Positions 33,764-44,323 are shown, numbered from the stretch's first letter. The stretch is DNA of 64,000 nucleotides from Methanomassiliicoccaceae archaeon (GCA_016281925.1 JAEEJP010000010.1:1-64000); one strand, 5' to 3'. Program-made: numbers and translations. Notes: generated from the sequence alone by a model not told the origin.

Positions 33764-34543
33764 TCACTCTTCCTTGATGGCGGAATTCAGGATCACATGC
33801 GGCCTTCCGTTGACTTCTATGACATCCGCATCCACGCCGTACACGATGCGGATGTTCTCCTTCGTCAGAACCTCGGCGGGAGTGCCCACAGCATAGATGT
33901 TGCCTCCGTTCAGCATTATTATCCTGTCGGCATATTTTGCCGTGATGTTGATGTCATGGCTGATCATCAGGATGATCATGTTCCTCTGCTTGGGAAGCTC
34001 GCTCAGTATCCTGGTAACCTCCAGCTGATGGCGGATGTCCAGATTGGAGGTGGGCTCATCTAAGATGACCATCTCAGGCATCCTCACGATGCCTCTCGCC
34101 AGCACGACCTTCTGGTGCTGCCCTGCCGACAGCTCGTTGAAATTGCGCATGGCGAGATGCTCTATGCTCATCAGATTCAGGACATCGTAGACTTTCTGGA
34201 GATCGTCCTCCGACGTCGTGAACTTTGTGTCGTTCTGAAGCCCGACCATGATCGTATCGACGACGGTCAGCGGGAAAGAGTCCTCGGAAGAAGCGGGGAC
34301 ATAGCCCATATGGGATGCCAGCTCCTTCAGCTTCATGTCTCTGTTGTCCTTGCCGTTCACCAGGACGCATCCGCCGGTGGGCTTCAGGATTTTGTTGATG
34401 CAATGGACAAGCGTGGATTTGCCCACTCCGTTCGGGCCCATTATGCAGATGAATTCCGGCTTCTCGAACGTGTAGTTGACATCTTTGAGGACGGGTCTGC
34501 TGGGATCGTACCCGAAATCCAGATCTTTCAGCTCTACTTTCAT
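33764..34543 (-). CDS. FecE/BtuD-type ABC importer ATPase, system 1
   Basis: The 259-residue ATPase drives uptake of an iron chelate, cobalamin or similar compound. It has Walker A GPNGVGKSTLVHCINKI, the Q-loop at YVPASSEDSFPLTVVDTIM, signature LSAGQHQKVVLARGIVRMPE, Walker B MVILDEPTSNLD, and the switch His in MISHDINITAKYADRI. It follows the permease with its ATG close to the permease stop. The protein is very similar to the ATPase at 56040-56822, which serves the nitrogenase-like cluster. Confidence 0.93.
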   Translation of the reverse strand: MKVELKDLDFGYDPSRPVLKDVNYTFEKPEFICIMGPNGVGKSTLVHCINKILKPTGGCVLVNGKDNRDMKLKELASHMGYVPASSEDSFPLTVVDTIMVGLQNDTKFTTSEDDLQKVYDVLNLMSIEHLAMRNFNELSAGQHQKVVLARGIVRMPEMVILDEPTSNLDIRHQLEVTRILSELPKQRNMIILMISHDINITAKYADRIIMLNGGNIYAVGTPAEVLTKENIRIVYGVDADVIEVNGRPHVILNSAIKEE

Positions 34544-34547
34544 AGGA

Positions 34548-35666
34548 TCACCATACGCTCTTCCTCTGCTTGATCAGCAGGTACAGGAAAATCGGCCCGC
34601 CTATGAATGACGTGATGACACCCACAGGCAGGAACGTCGGCGCTATTATCACCCTTGCGATCAGATCCGATACCATCAGAAGGACCGCTCCGAACGCGGC
34701 GGACGCCGGTATCAGATAGCGGTTGTCGGATCCCAGGAACATCCTTATGATGTGCGGCGACACAAGCCCTATGAAACCTATGATCCCAGTGAAGCAGACG
34801 ACGGATGCCGCCATCAGGGAGATAAGAACCAGCAGGATGAGCCTCAGCTTATGGGCATCGAGGCCCAGAGCGGTGGCGTTCTTGTCGCCGGTGATCAGGA
34901 TATTGAGCTTTTTGGACATCATTATCAGGATCAGAGTCCCAACGACAGTGAAGCAGGCCATTATCTCGCATCCTGTCCACGTGACCGAGCTCAGATCCCC
35001 TGCGGACCATTGGAATACGGCCGAAAGGCTCGAATCCGACAGTCCGAGCTTGATTAACGTCGTGCATGCGTTGAACAGATACATCACGGCTATTCCGGCC
35101 AGGATCATGGTGGCGGCGGACGTGCTTCTCATGGACGAGACGAGTATGATGACCGCCGCGGGAACCAGGGAGAATACGAAAGCGAACAGAACCAGCCCGA
35201 GGCTCCCGCCTATCCCGGCGAAAGTGATGCCCAGCCCCAAGGCCAATGTGGCTCCGAAGGATGCTCCGGACGAGATTCCTGTGGTATACGGGTCCGCCAG
35301 AGGGTTCTTCATCATGCTCTGCATCGCGGCCCCGGCGACGCCCAGGCTCATTCCGGCGATCAGCCCTCCCAAAACCCTGGGCATGCGTATAGTGAATATT
35401 GCCCAGTCGTAATCCGGATTGACCGCATCCGGATTGAAGAAATGGTTGAAAATAGTCTGGTACACCTCGACGAAGCTTATGTTCGAGGAGCCTATGGTCA
35501 AAGCGAAACCCATCACCAGGAACATCGATATGGTGCATCCCACGATGAATATCAGCTTTCTGACGGTGTATCTGTGGTATTCACCCATCATCGCTTTGCT
35601 ATGTGTTTCATTCGTATTATCGCCCCGTGCCGCGGAATCTGTAGAATTGATGGATGCATGATCCAT
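34548..35666 (-). CDS. FecCD-family ABC permease, system 1
   Basis: A 372-residue permease with about ten membrane helices. Family marks: MPRVLGGLIAGMSLGVAGAA, MKNPLADPYTTGISSGASFG, FTGIIGFIGLVSPHIIRMFL and the C-terminal FIGGPIFLYLLIKQRK. The first 35 residues are a hydrophilic extension, and an internal Met-Met near residue 26 is a possible alternative start. It sits between the binding-protein gene and the ATPase gene, the usual order for this importer class. Confidence 0.92.
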   Translation of the reverse strand: MDHASINSTDSAARGDNTNETHSKAMMGEYHRYTVRKLIFIVGCTISMFLVMGFALTIGSSNISFVEVYQTIFNHFFNPDAVNPDYDWAIFTIRMPRVLGGLIAGMSLGVAGAAMQSMMKNPLADPYTTGISSGASFGATLALGLGITFAGIGGSLGLVLFAFVFSLVPAAVIILVSSMRSTSAATMILAGIAVMYLFNACTTLIKLGLSDSSLSAVFQWSAGDLSSVTWTGCEIMACFTVVGTLILIMMSKKLNILITGDKNATALGLDAHKLRLILLVLISLMAASVVCFTGIIGFIGLVSPHIIRMFLGSDNRYLIPASAAFGAVLLMVSDLIARVIIAPTFLPVGVITSFIGGPIFLYLLIKQRKSVW

Positions 35667-35706
35667 TAAGGGTCGATGGGGCTGCCCCCATCGATGTTCA
35701 AAAGGA

Positions 35707-37109
35707 TCAGCCCATCAATTCGGCGCGCTTCTTCTCCGCGAAAGCAAGATCGAAGTACGTGTAGTCGAACCACTGGTCTGCATTGACCCCGGGATGGTAT
35801 TCCTTCATGTACGTGTCATACAGATTCTTCACATCGAAATTGAAGACGCCGGGATAGATGTGGTTGGCGATGTAGGCGGTCAGAATGAAGGATGCCGCTC
35901 CGAGACGGACTCCCTGGGTGTTCATGATGACCTTTCCGTCCTTGTAGGCCTGGGTATGGTCGATCGCCTGGATTCCCTTCTTGTCGGTGTTGTAGAGGTT
36001 GTTCAGATCCCACTTGAAGGTATCTGTGACGGAATTGTTGTCTGTCTGCTCCAGAATTCCATGCCAAGGCTGCAGCAGAATCCACTGCGGGTTCATGTCT
36101 TTGATCGCTTCGGCGTCCACGTTCCCTTTGGCGTATCCAAGATCGATGGCCGTAGCCGCTCCAGCAAGGACCACCGGCTCGATGTATCCGTCTCCGTAGC
36201 CTACGACGGCCGAGGCATTGTGGCTGGCGAACACGAACGGACGGTCGACCATAGGTATGTTCTGGATGTGTTTGGCTATCGGGGCATAGACAGAATCGGC
36301 CATCTTCACGTACTTGGCGGCGTTGGCCTCGTTGTCGGTCAGGTATCCGAGCATCAGCATGCCGGGAATCGCCCATCCGCCCTCGTACGCAGGCAGCCTG
36401 ATGATGTCCACTCCGCGCTCTCCGAGGACCTCTTCGGCCGTCTTGAGATAGTACCTCTTGGTGCCGGTGATAAGGCAGCTGGGGAGATCGCCGTTCATGG
36501 ATTCATAGTCGGGGGTCGCCCTGTTTCCGAAGCATTTGGCATCATGGAACTGCGGGTACCACTGCCTGAGCTCTCCCTTTCCGGGAACGTTGCCCACGGA
36601 ATCGCAGACCCACTTCACCTCTTTCGAGGTCAGCCCCGCAGCCGCGGCAAGCTCATAAGTGGTCTTGTATGCGATGCCTATGGATGTCAGAGGGTAAGTG
36701 CATTTGGAGAGGACATTGTCTGTGTTCTTGTACGATATGGTGATGCCGTGCTTGCGGGCCACCATGTCTTTGACCAGCTGAAGATCCTTGCTGTCTACGA
36801 CGCCGTCAGCGTTCGCGTCTGCCATCGAGATCGTTGCCGGATTCCGGTCTCATAATTCCTGTCGACGGTCAGAACGGCGGCCGTAGCCTTTCCCGCTATG
36901 ACGTCCTCGACGAATTTGATGTCGTCAGCATTTATGTAATCGTCATTGTTGGCGTTGCCGAAGATCGGCAGCCTGCCCTCGAACTGGTAGATATCGGAGT
37001 CTTTCTTGTCTTTGTCTCCTTTATCTCCGTTCGTGAGAATCACGGCCGCAGCTATCGCGATTATAACGGCAGCTATCACCGCGATGATTGCAATCATTTT
37101 CTTATCCAT
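35707..37109 (-). pseudogene. ABC substrate-binding protein with N-terminal dockerin-like domain, frameshifted
   Basis: The reading starts at ATG 37109 with a membrane/lipid anchor (IIAVIAAVIIAIAAAVIL) and a dockerin-like loop (FGNANNDDYINADDIKFVED), and in that frame hits TAG at 36795. The second dockerin-like loop (ADANADGVVDSKDLQLVKDM) and the whole binding domain (about 370 residues to TGA 35707) lie in another frame, open from about 36848. The intact relative at 52230 has both loops in one frame, so a one-base shift around 36826-36850 is the simplest explanation. The binding domain has YPLTSIGIAYKTTYELAAAA and VDIIRLPAYEGGW. It could be a real inactivation, an assembly error, or recoding. 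Confidence 0.75.
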
Positions 37110-37405
37110 AATCTCACTTGGATGTATAATCCACTTATAAAAATAAAATGCATACTATAAGATAATTGTTAGAGCGTCATTTTTCCTCGCTGCGCCCAAG
37201 GCTGGACTGCCGGCTCGATTCATCTTTGCGGATAATATGGCACAAATACCGTAGATCGATCGGCATTCGCAATCCAGGTTTGATTATTTTTTAATAATTC
37301 AAATATTATTGTTATGTTTTTTACAAAACTTTTGCCAGAAACAGTTTATATTTTCATATTCGAATATATCTCATATTATCAGCGACATCCGGAGGAGAAA
37401 AGCAG
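37110..37405. other. divergent intergenic region with promoters
   Basis: About 296 bp, very AT-rich. The leftward binding-protein gene has a TATA-like TTTTTATAAG near 37131-37145. The rightward gene has GTTTATATTTTC near 37344-37355. A 12-bp perfect palindrome (next entry) lies between the rightward TATA box and the start. No gene was recognised. Confidence 0.55.
37356..37367 (+). promoter_or_regulatory. 12-bp palindrome before the arylsulfotransferase-like gene
   Basis: ATATTCGAATAT is a perfect palindrome immediately downstream of a TATA-like element and 38 nt before the start codon. Its position over the likely transcription start suggests an operator, but in such AT-rich DNA a 12-bp palindrome can arise by chance. 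Confidence 0.4.
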
Positions 37406-38605
37406 ATGAATGTGCAGAAAAGTCACGCGATCATCATCGCCGTTGCTGCCGTAGCGATACTGGCGGCATTGGTATTCGCCATGGAAACGGAAAAACATGA
37501 CGCCGGCGGCGGTCTCCCTGATTTCAAAATCTCCGGCAGCACGGATCTGGACGGGAATATCTTCGTGTCGTTCGTCTACACCAAGAACATCATGATGCTG
37601 GACGGAAAAGGCAATGTTGTCTGGCATAAGCATGAGGATCTCCCCGCCGATGTCCATGCGGGATACTGGGATTTCAAGAAGCATACGATCGACGGGAAAA
37701 CCTTCTACAGCTATCATGATCAGAACATCAGCGCCGACCATTACGGGCTTCCGGGCTATGCTCCCGGAGAAAGGGTCATCCTGGATTCGGATTTCAGGGA
37801 GATCAAGCGCATAACCTTCGGGCAGTCCGGCACCGTCGACAAAGGGCACCTTCTGGACGGCCACGACTTCCTCATGATCGACCTCGACCATTACATAATG
37901 TCGGGCTACATCAAAGACACCGTGGATAACGTGCCTGGCTACGAGGAATCGTCCGTCGTATACTCCTATCTTCAGGAGGTGGATGACGGCGAAGTCGTAT
38001 GGGATTGGAGAAGCGTGGATTATCCCGAGCTGTACTCCCTGACAGTCACCGATGCTGTCGAAACTGCCGGCGATTTCGGCAATCTGCAGACGGATGCCCC
38101 CGATTACGTGCACTTCAACGCCATGCGCCTGAACGATGGCGGCGACCTCGTCTGTTCGTTCCGCCATCTGAACACCATTCTGTGCCTTGACCGCACCAAG
38201 GACGCGGACCAGATCAAATGGAAGCTCTCCGGCAATGCCGACGACTTCGGCCTGGCCGCGGATCAGAAGACCTCAAGCCAGCATTATGTGACCGTGGACG
38301 GCGATACCATAATGGCGTTCGACAACCACAACATCTCCGAGAGAACCCGCCTGGTTTCGTACACGGTAGATATAGACGGCAAAACGCTGAAAGAGTTCAA
38401 GGAGAGAGTCGTCCCGGGCAAATTCTCCTCCGCGTGCGGCTCCCAGCAGCAGATAGAGGGCGAACTGTTCATGATCGGATGGGGCGATGCCGAGAACGAC
38501 GCCGTATGTTTCTCTGTATACGACTTCGATTCGGGAAAGGAGCTGATGTCCATGGAGCTGGCGCAGCCAAGCAACTTCACCTACCGCTGCGTATATTACG
38601 GTTGA
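37406..38605 (+). CDS. arylsulfotransferase-like (ASST family) exported protein
   Basis: The 399-residue protein has an N-terminal anchor (IIIAVAAVAILAALVFAM) and an outside beta-propeller. Family-like elements are NIMMLDGKGNVVWHKHEDL, the DGHDFLMIDLDHYIMSG blade with conserved histidines, VVWDWRSVDYPELYS, and YVHFNAMRLNDGGDLVCSFRHLN. The propeller of this family transfers sulfate between phenolic compounds in bacteria; in archaeal relatives the activity is unproven. The gene is monocistronic, with strong hairpins behind it. GGAGGAG precedes the ATG. Confidence 0.82.
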   Translation: MNVQKSHAIIIAVAAVAILAALVFAMETEKHDAGGGLPDFKISGSTDLDGNIFVSFVYTKNIMMLDGKGNVVWHKHEDLPADVHAGYWDFKKHTIDGKTFYSYHDQNISADHYGLPGYAPGERVILDSDFREIKRITFGQSGTVDKGHLLDGHDFLMIDLDHYIMSGYIKDTVDNVPGYEESSVVYSYLQEVDDGEVVWDWRSVDYPELYSLTVTDAVETAGDFGNLQTDAPDYVHFNAMRLNDGGDLVCSFRHLNTILCLDRTKDADQIKWKLSGNADDFGLAADQKTSSQHYVTVDGDTIMAFDNHNISERTRLVSYTVDIDGKTLKEFKERVVPGKFSSACGSQQQIEGELFMIGWGDAENDAVCFSVYDFDSGKELMSMELAQPSNFTYRCVYYG

Positions 38606-38785
38606 GCATCCGGGAGCCCGGATTCCGCTGCCAAATTCCCGGCGGCAGGGATCCGGTTCCGCATCCCCTCAGCATTCAACGCGCAACGGATCATCACGCA
38701 AGAGAATGTCTGCGTTCCCGCGACAGAAATGCCCGCTGCTGAAGCAGAGATGATTTCACAGATCGGAGCTGAAGATCGAAGGATA

Positions 38786-38826
38786 GGCCCGGCATTAAAC
38801 CGGGCCCCCGGGGAGCCTCCCCCGGG
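38786..38826. terminator. double hairpin between convergent genes
   Basis: GGCCCGG-7 nt-CCGGGCC (38786-38806) is followed at once by CCCGGGG-5 nt-CCCCGGG (about 38807-38826). Both have 7-bp GC stems and lie between the arylsulfotransferase-like gene and the leftward LRR gene. They can act as a two-way terminator. Confidence 0.65.
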
Positions 38827-38839
38827 ATCAGAAGTTTGT

Positions 38840-40503
38840 TTAAGGATATCGGCGGGATCTCTTCCAAATAATAAGGCCGACGATCGCACCCAAAATCGCA
38901 AGGGCTATGACGGCGATCGCCCAGAGAGGGAATCCTCCGTCGGATTTGCCTTCATCTATAAACATATGAGTGGCATCTTCACCGGCAAAGGTGTGGCCTC
39001 TGAGATTATCGGCCGTCTGCAGAATCTCTTTTCCGTCCTTGGTGAGGAATACATGGGCTATGAACGGATGTTCCCCGGTGATCGTCGTCAGCTCTTTGCC
39101 GAAGGAGATCCTCAGCAGGGGCTCCTTCAGGTAGGAGGGGTGGGTGCAGGCGCCGTCGCTGATGGTGGTGACGGAATCGGGGAAAGTCAGCGACTCCAGG
39201 ACCGTAAGGTTGGAGAATGCGTTGACGTCGATCTTCTTCACGGTGGAAGGAACGGTGAAACTGGTCTTTTTGCAGCCGCCGGGGAACTGCATCAGGGTCT
39301 CGACCTTCTTGTCGTAGAGAATGCCGTCCACCGTTGCGTAGTGTTCGTTAGAAGAATCGATGGATATGGTTTCCAATGTGCTGCATGCCGCGAAAACTCT
39401 CTCTCCCAAGGATTCGACGCAAGCAGGTATCTCCACGGTCTTGAGCTTTATATTGTCCAGGAATGCGCCGTTGCCGATGGACTTCAGGACGGTCGTCCCG
39501 GAGAAATCTATGGTTTCGATGTGCTCGCAGGAATTGAATGCGAACTTCCCTATGCTGGTCACGGTATTGGGTATCTTGATGGAGGTCAGACCTTCGCATT
39601 TCTCGAAAGCGTTGTCGCTGATGGCCGTGACCGAATCGGGAATGGTGACCGCACCTATCTTAAAGCCCGTGGCGAACGCGGCAGGACCTATGCTGGTCAC
39701 GGTATTGGGTATCTCATACAAGGAAACTGCTTTTGCAGGAGGGTAATGGAGGACAGTCTTCATATCGATGTCATAGACCACTCCGTCGACGTCGACATAT
39801 TTCGGATTGTCAGGATCCACATCGATGGATTGGAGGCTGTAGCACTCTACGAATGCGCCTGTGCCCAATGAGGTCACCGTAGCAGGCACGTAGAAGCTTC
39901 CGATCGAGCTGGCCACGAAGGCACTTCTGCCGATCGTGGCGAGCGACGTGGCTCCTCTTGTGTCCACGCTCGCCAGGGATATGCAAAGATCGAATGCGTA
40001 ATCCCCGATGGTCTCCACTGTGGAAGGTATTACGACGCCCGTGAGTTTTTTGTTCTCATAGAATGCGCCTTTGCCTATAGTGACCACGTTCTTGAGATCC
40101 ACGGCAGTGATATCGTTGCCCTGGACCGAGAATTCTCCGATCTCTTCCACCGTGCTCGAAAGCGTGATGCTGTTTATTTTGAAGTCGCAAAATGCAACTT
40201 TTCCTATGTATGTTACGCCCTCGCCGATGACGACGTTGTTTATGCTCTCCCATAAGGAAGCGTAACCGGATTCCGTAGGCTGGTCATGATCGTCCATCCT
40301 TCCGGTTCCGGTGCCTGTATATGTTATGGACAGAGTATCGCCTTCGAAGCTCCAGGCGACTCCGTCCCCGCATGATCCGCTGGTTGCCGCGTCGGCTTTT
40401 TCCGCAGGGATCGAACCTGCCACCGCCACGAACGCTAAAGCGATCGCGAATGCTGGCAGAAACCTTGCATATCTTCCATAACGCTGTGATTCGTTTTTGA
40501 CAT
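38840..40503 (-). CDS. BspA-like LRR surface protein 3 with C-terminal anchor, leader frameshifted
   Basis: The body (529 codons from a GTG at 40429) has LRR_5 repeats (IGKVAFCDFKINSITLSS, IGKFAFNSCEHIETIDFSGT, LGERVFAACSTLETISID) and ends with a membrane helix (LWAIAVIALAILGAIVGLII) and Arg-rich tail. Upstream, the same frame encodes a signal peptide (RFLPAFAIALAFVAVAGSIP) but lacks any start codon. The ATG at 40503, with a GGAGTGAT site before it, is one base out of phase. Adding one base to the A5 run at 40494-40498 would join them perfectly into MSKNESQRYGRYARF. This may be phase variation or a sequence error. Stop TAA. Confidence 0.8.
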
Positions 40504-40766
40504 CGTATCACTCCGTCAGACTTTAGATGGACGTATTCATTTAAAATCATAATTCATAATTTGACAGTTTATAACAAAACTTGTACTCATCAGATTATTA
40601 TTCCGTGCCGAAGAGCGAAACTGGCAGGCATATGCTGGGCCATGGCCGCAATCGAAATCAGAGCCCGATTCCGGCTCATAACTGCGGAATACTTCCACTG
40701 CCGCTCAAGAATCGCGGCTGGGAACATGCATGGATGCGCAAAACAGGGATGGACCGATGGAGGCGG

Positions 40767-42548
40767 TCAGTCGCAGAACTGGAACTGGCTGTCGTAGAGG
40801 CTGCGATAGAAGCCGCCTTTCGACAGCAGCTCCTCGTGGGTTCCGCGCTCGATTATCTCTCCTTTCCTGATGACGATTATGTGGTCCGCGTTCCTGATCG
40901 TCGAAAGGCGGTGCGCTATGATGAAGGACGTACGCCCCTCCATCAGCCTGTCCATGGCATCCTGGATCGCCCTTTCGGTTCTGGTGTCCACCGAGCTCGT
41001 AGCCTCGTCCATTATGAGCATAGGCGCATCCTTGATGACCGCCCTTGCGATGGATATCTGCTGTTTCTGCCCTGAAGACAGCGAATCAGGGTTGATGGGC
41101 ATGTTCAGCCCATCTTTGTGGGACGAGATGAAATGCTCCAGCCCGACCGCTCTGCAGGCCTCCGCTATCTTCTCGTCGGGAACGCTTTCCGAACCGAATA
41201 CCAGATTCTGGCGAAGCGTCCCTCTGAACAGCCACACATCCTGAAGAACCACTCCGAACTGCTTTCTGACCTCTTCGCGCTTGAGATCGATCAGTTCGGC
41301 GCCGTCCAGCGTTATCGAACCGGAATCGGGATCGTAATATCTCAGCAGGAGATTGGATATCGTGGTCTTTCCGGCGCCCGTAGGGCCGACTATGGCCACC
41401 TTCATCCCCGGGGACACGTCCAGATTCAGGTCATGGATGACCTCTGCGCCCGGCTCGTAAGAGAAGCATACGTTTCTGAAAATCACCTTCCCTTCGACCG
41501 GCCAGTCGATGGCTCCCTTATCCGTCTCGTCCTCCATCTCCTGGGTATCCAGGAACTCGAATATCCTTTCGGAGGCGGCGGCTACCTCCTGGAGGCCTCC
41601 GAAGGAATTGGACAGGCTCATCATAGGGCGGTTGCATATCTTCACGTATGCCAAAAAAGCGACCAGCGTTCCGAAAGTGGCTGAGCCGTCCAATATCAGA
41701 AGCGACGCGGCTATGCAGACCGCCACATAGCCCAGATTATTGACCAGGCCTGAGATGCTCGGCATGAGCTCCCCCATCATGCGGGAGCGGAACGATACCC
41801 GGTACAGGTCCCTGTTCACGCCCATGAACTTGGCCTTCGAGCCGTCCAGACCGTTGTAGAGGCTGATCACGCTCAGCCCCCGGTAGGTCTCCTCGACGAT
41901 GGTGTTCATCCTCCCCAGATTCCTGGACTGGGCGCGGTAATACTTCTGCGAGACCTTCACCACGGCCCTCATCGCGATGAATCCGAGCAGCACCGGGCAC
42001 ATGGCGGCCAGCATCAGCCTCCAATCCAGGATGGACATCATTATCACGCATCCGGCCAGCATTATGGCGGATTCCACGGTCCTCGTTATGCTCTCGACGC
42101 TCCTCAGACGGATAGTATCGATGTCGTTCACGAAACGGCTGATGACGTCTCCTTTGTGCATCCTGTCCAGGGATCCCACCGGTATGCGGGACACCTTGCC
42201 GGACTGCTCTTTCCTGAGCATGTTGCCCAGCTTCTCCTCGGTATTCCATTCCGCGAGGGTCCGCACCCTCTCCAGGATCATGGACGATGCGTAGATCGCC
42301 AGAAGGATGAGCGCGGTCGGCAGTATTTCGCCTGGATCTATCGCCCCGCCCTGTTCGATGCGGTCCGCGGCGTAATCGGCTATCGATCCCAGAAGGGTCG
42401 GGCCTACCATGGCCAGAACGGTAAGGATCAGATTCAGAGCTATGATGAGCGCGAATATCCGATGGAAAGGCCTGGAATATGCGATGAATCTCCGGAGGAA
42501 CGGCCATATCCTCTTCTTTTCCGGCTTCCCGGAGTCTTCGGAGCTCAT
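40767..42548 (-). CDS. ABC exporter half-transporter B
   Basis: The 593-residue protein has six membrane helices (about residues 20-340) and a C-terminal ATPase with Walker A GPTGAGKTTISNLLLRYYD, signature LSSGQKQQISIARAVIKDAP, Walker B LMIMDEATSSVD and the switch His in IIAHRLSTIRNAD. Its ATG overlaps the stop of the partner exporter gene (ATGA), so the two probably form a heterodimer, as in MsbA/LmrCD-like pairs. Substrate unknown; multidrug, lipid or peptide export are possible. Confidence 0.93.
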   Translation of the reverse strand: MSSEDSGKPEKKRIWPFLRRFIAYSRPFHRIFALIIALNLILTVLAMVGPTLLGSIADYAADRIEQGGAIDPGEILPTALILLAIYASSMILERVRTLAEWNTEEKLGNMLRKEQSGKVSRIPVGSLDRMHKGDVISRFVNDIDTIRLRSVESITRTVESAIMLAGCVIMMSILDWRLMLAAMCPVLLGFIAMRAVVKVSQKYYRAQSRNLGRMNTIVEETYRGLSVISLYNGLDGSKAKFMGVNRDLYRVSFRSRMMGELMPSISGLVNNLGYVAVCIAASLLILDGSATFGTLVAFLAYVKICNRPMMSLSNSFGGLQEVAAASERIFEFLDTQEMEDETDKGAIDWPVEGKVIFRNVCFSYEPGAEVIHDLNLDVSPGMKVAIVGPTGAGKTTISNLLLRYYDPDSGSITLDGAELIDLKREEVRKQFGVVLQDVWLFRGTLRQNLVFGSESVPDEKIAEACRAVGLEHFISSHKDGLNMPINPDSLSSGQKQQISIARAVIKDAPMLIMDEATSSVDTRTERAIQDAMDRLMEGRTSFIIAHRLSTIRNADHIIVIRKGEIIERGTHEELLSKGGFYRSLYDSQFQFCD

Positions 42549-44287
42549 CTCTGCGCCTCCGAAAGCTGGGATTCGGCCGTCTCGCGGTAGAGCCTGCAGC
42601 TCTCCATCAGCTCCTCGTGGCTGCCGATGCCTGCTATGCGGCCTCCGTCCAGCACGATGATCTTATCGGAATCCATCACGGTGCTCACTCTCTGGGCCAC
42701 GAACACCTTGGTGGGCGCCTCGCGGTACTCCCTGATGGCCGAGCGCAGCCTGCTGTCCGTTATGAAATCCAGCGCCGAGAACGGGTCGTCCAGGATCCAT
42801 ATGGGAGCGTCCTTGCAGACGGCGCGGGCGATGGATATCCTCTGCCTCTGCCCTCCGGACAGGTTGCGCCCCTCCTCCGTGAGCTCGAACGATTCGTTCC
42901 CTTCCAGATCGTCGATGAATTCGCTGGCCTGGGCTATGGATTCGGCGACGTGAATGTCGTCCATGTCCCTTTCCGGCGCGGTCGAGCCGTAGTTGATGTT
43001 GAACTCTATTGTCCCGGTGAATATCGTGTTGGCCTGCGGGACATAGCTTATCTGCGAGTTCAGAGCCTTGCGGTCGTATTCGCGCACATCCGTCCCGCTG
43101 ACCAGCACCTCCCCTTCGGTGCATAGGTAAAGACGCATCATGAGGTTCACCAGAGTCGTCTTCCCGGCACCCGTGGCGCCCATGATAGCCACGGTCTCCC
43201 CGCGTTCTATCCTGAATGAGATGTCATGGAGGACCTCGGCGTCGGTCCCGGGATAGGTGAAGGACACGTTCCGGAACTCTATCGTCCCGATTTCGCCGCC
43301 CTTGCCGTCGTAGGTCCCGTTGGGGATCGCCGGGCCGTAGCCGAGAAGCTCTTCCACGCGCCCGATGGATGCGAACGCCCTGGAGGAGAACTGTATCATC
43401 ATCCCCAGCCTCATGAACGCGTTCAGGATCTGGATCGCATAGGCGGAGAAGACTATCATATCGGAGAACAGGAGCGTCTGATGGCCGTGATCCGCGGTCC
43501 CGGACAGGAGGATTATGCCCAGCCAATATATGGCCAGCATGAGGAAGTTGCTGATGCTGGACGACAGCACAGGCGTGATCGAGCTGGTTTTCCATATCCT
43601 GAGGGAGTTCTCCATCATGTCGTCGCTGGATTCCTCGAATTTCTGCTGCTGGAACTTCTCTGCGTTGTATGCCCTTACCACCCTCAGCCCGGTCAGATGC
43701 TCCAGAGCATGGCGGTTGATGCGGTCTGTGAGCACCGGTATGCGCCTGTATCCCGGGCGCGTCTTCCACACGACCAGGGCGATGGAGAGGACGGTTACTA
43801 TGACTCCGATGACGGTGACGGCCGTCCATTCCCACTCCGATCCGGAGATCTTCATCAGAGCCCAGACCGTTATCACCGGCACCAGGATCAGCGTCTGCAT
43901 CGATCTGGTCAGGAACTGCTGTATCTGGCTGACGTCGTTGGTGCTGCGGGTGATCAGGGAATCGACGGAGAACCTGTCCACATCCCCCGGGGTGAACTCG
44001 CTGACCTTGTCGAAAAGCTTCTCCCTCAGAAGATAGCACAGTGACGTGGCGGCTCTGACGGCCATCATCGTGCCCAGAAGGGATGCGATTATGCTGAGGA
44101 CGGAGCACAGGATCATCTCCGCCCCGTATCCGGTGATGACCGACGGATCCTCGTTCCCCATGATCGCATCCGTGATCACGGTCATATACTCCGGGATGCG
44201 GAGGTCGAGGTATGCCTGGAGGATGACGAATACGACGCAGAGGGCGGTGAATCCCCATTCCTTCCATGTGAAATATCTTATGATCAT
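42545..44287 (-). CDS. ABC exporter half-transporter A
   Basis: The 580-residue partner has six helices and the ATPase motifs GATGAGKTTLVNLMMRLYL, LSGGQRQRISIARAVCKDAP and WILDDPFSALDF. In this copy the Walker B is followed by Asp (LDDPFSALD) where the catalytic Glu is expected, so this ATP site is probably degenerate, as is common in one half of heterodimeric exporters. The other half keeps the Glu (MDEATSS). It follows the EamA gene by 36 nt. Confidence 0.92.
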   Translation of the reverse strand: MIIRYFTWKEWGFTALCVVFVILQAYLDLRIPEYMTVITDAIMGNEDPSVITGYGAEMILCSVLSIIASLLGTMMAVRAATSLCYLLREKLFDKVSEFTPGDVDRFSVDSLITRSTNDVSQIQQFLTRSMQTLILVPVITVWALMKISGSEWEWTAVTVIGVIVTVLSIALVVWKTRPGYRRIPVLTDRINRHALEHLTGLRVVRAYNAEKFQQQKFEESSDDMMENSLRIWKTSSITPVLSSSISNFLMLAIYWLGIILLSGTADHGHQTLLFSDMIVFSAYAIQILNAFMRLGMMIQFSSRAFASIGRVEELLGYGPAIPNGTYDGKGGEIGTIEFRNVSFTYPGTDAEVLHDISFRIERGETVAIMGATGAGKTTLVNLMMRLYLCTEGEVLVSGTDVREYDRKALNSQISYVPQANTIFTGTIEFNINYGSTAPERDMDDIHVAESIAQASEFIDDLEGNESFELTEEGRNLSGGQRQRISIARAVCKDAPIWILDDPFSALDFITDSRLRSAIREYREAPTKVFVAQRVSTVMDSDKIIVLDGGRIAGIGSHEELMESCRLYRETAESQLSEAQR

Positions 44288-44323
44288 GCCACTGCCCCGT
44301 CTGATGCCTCTGGCCCCGTTTTT

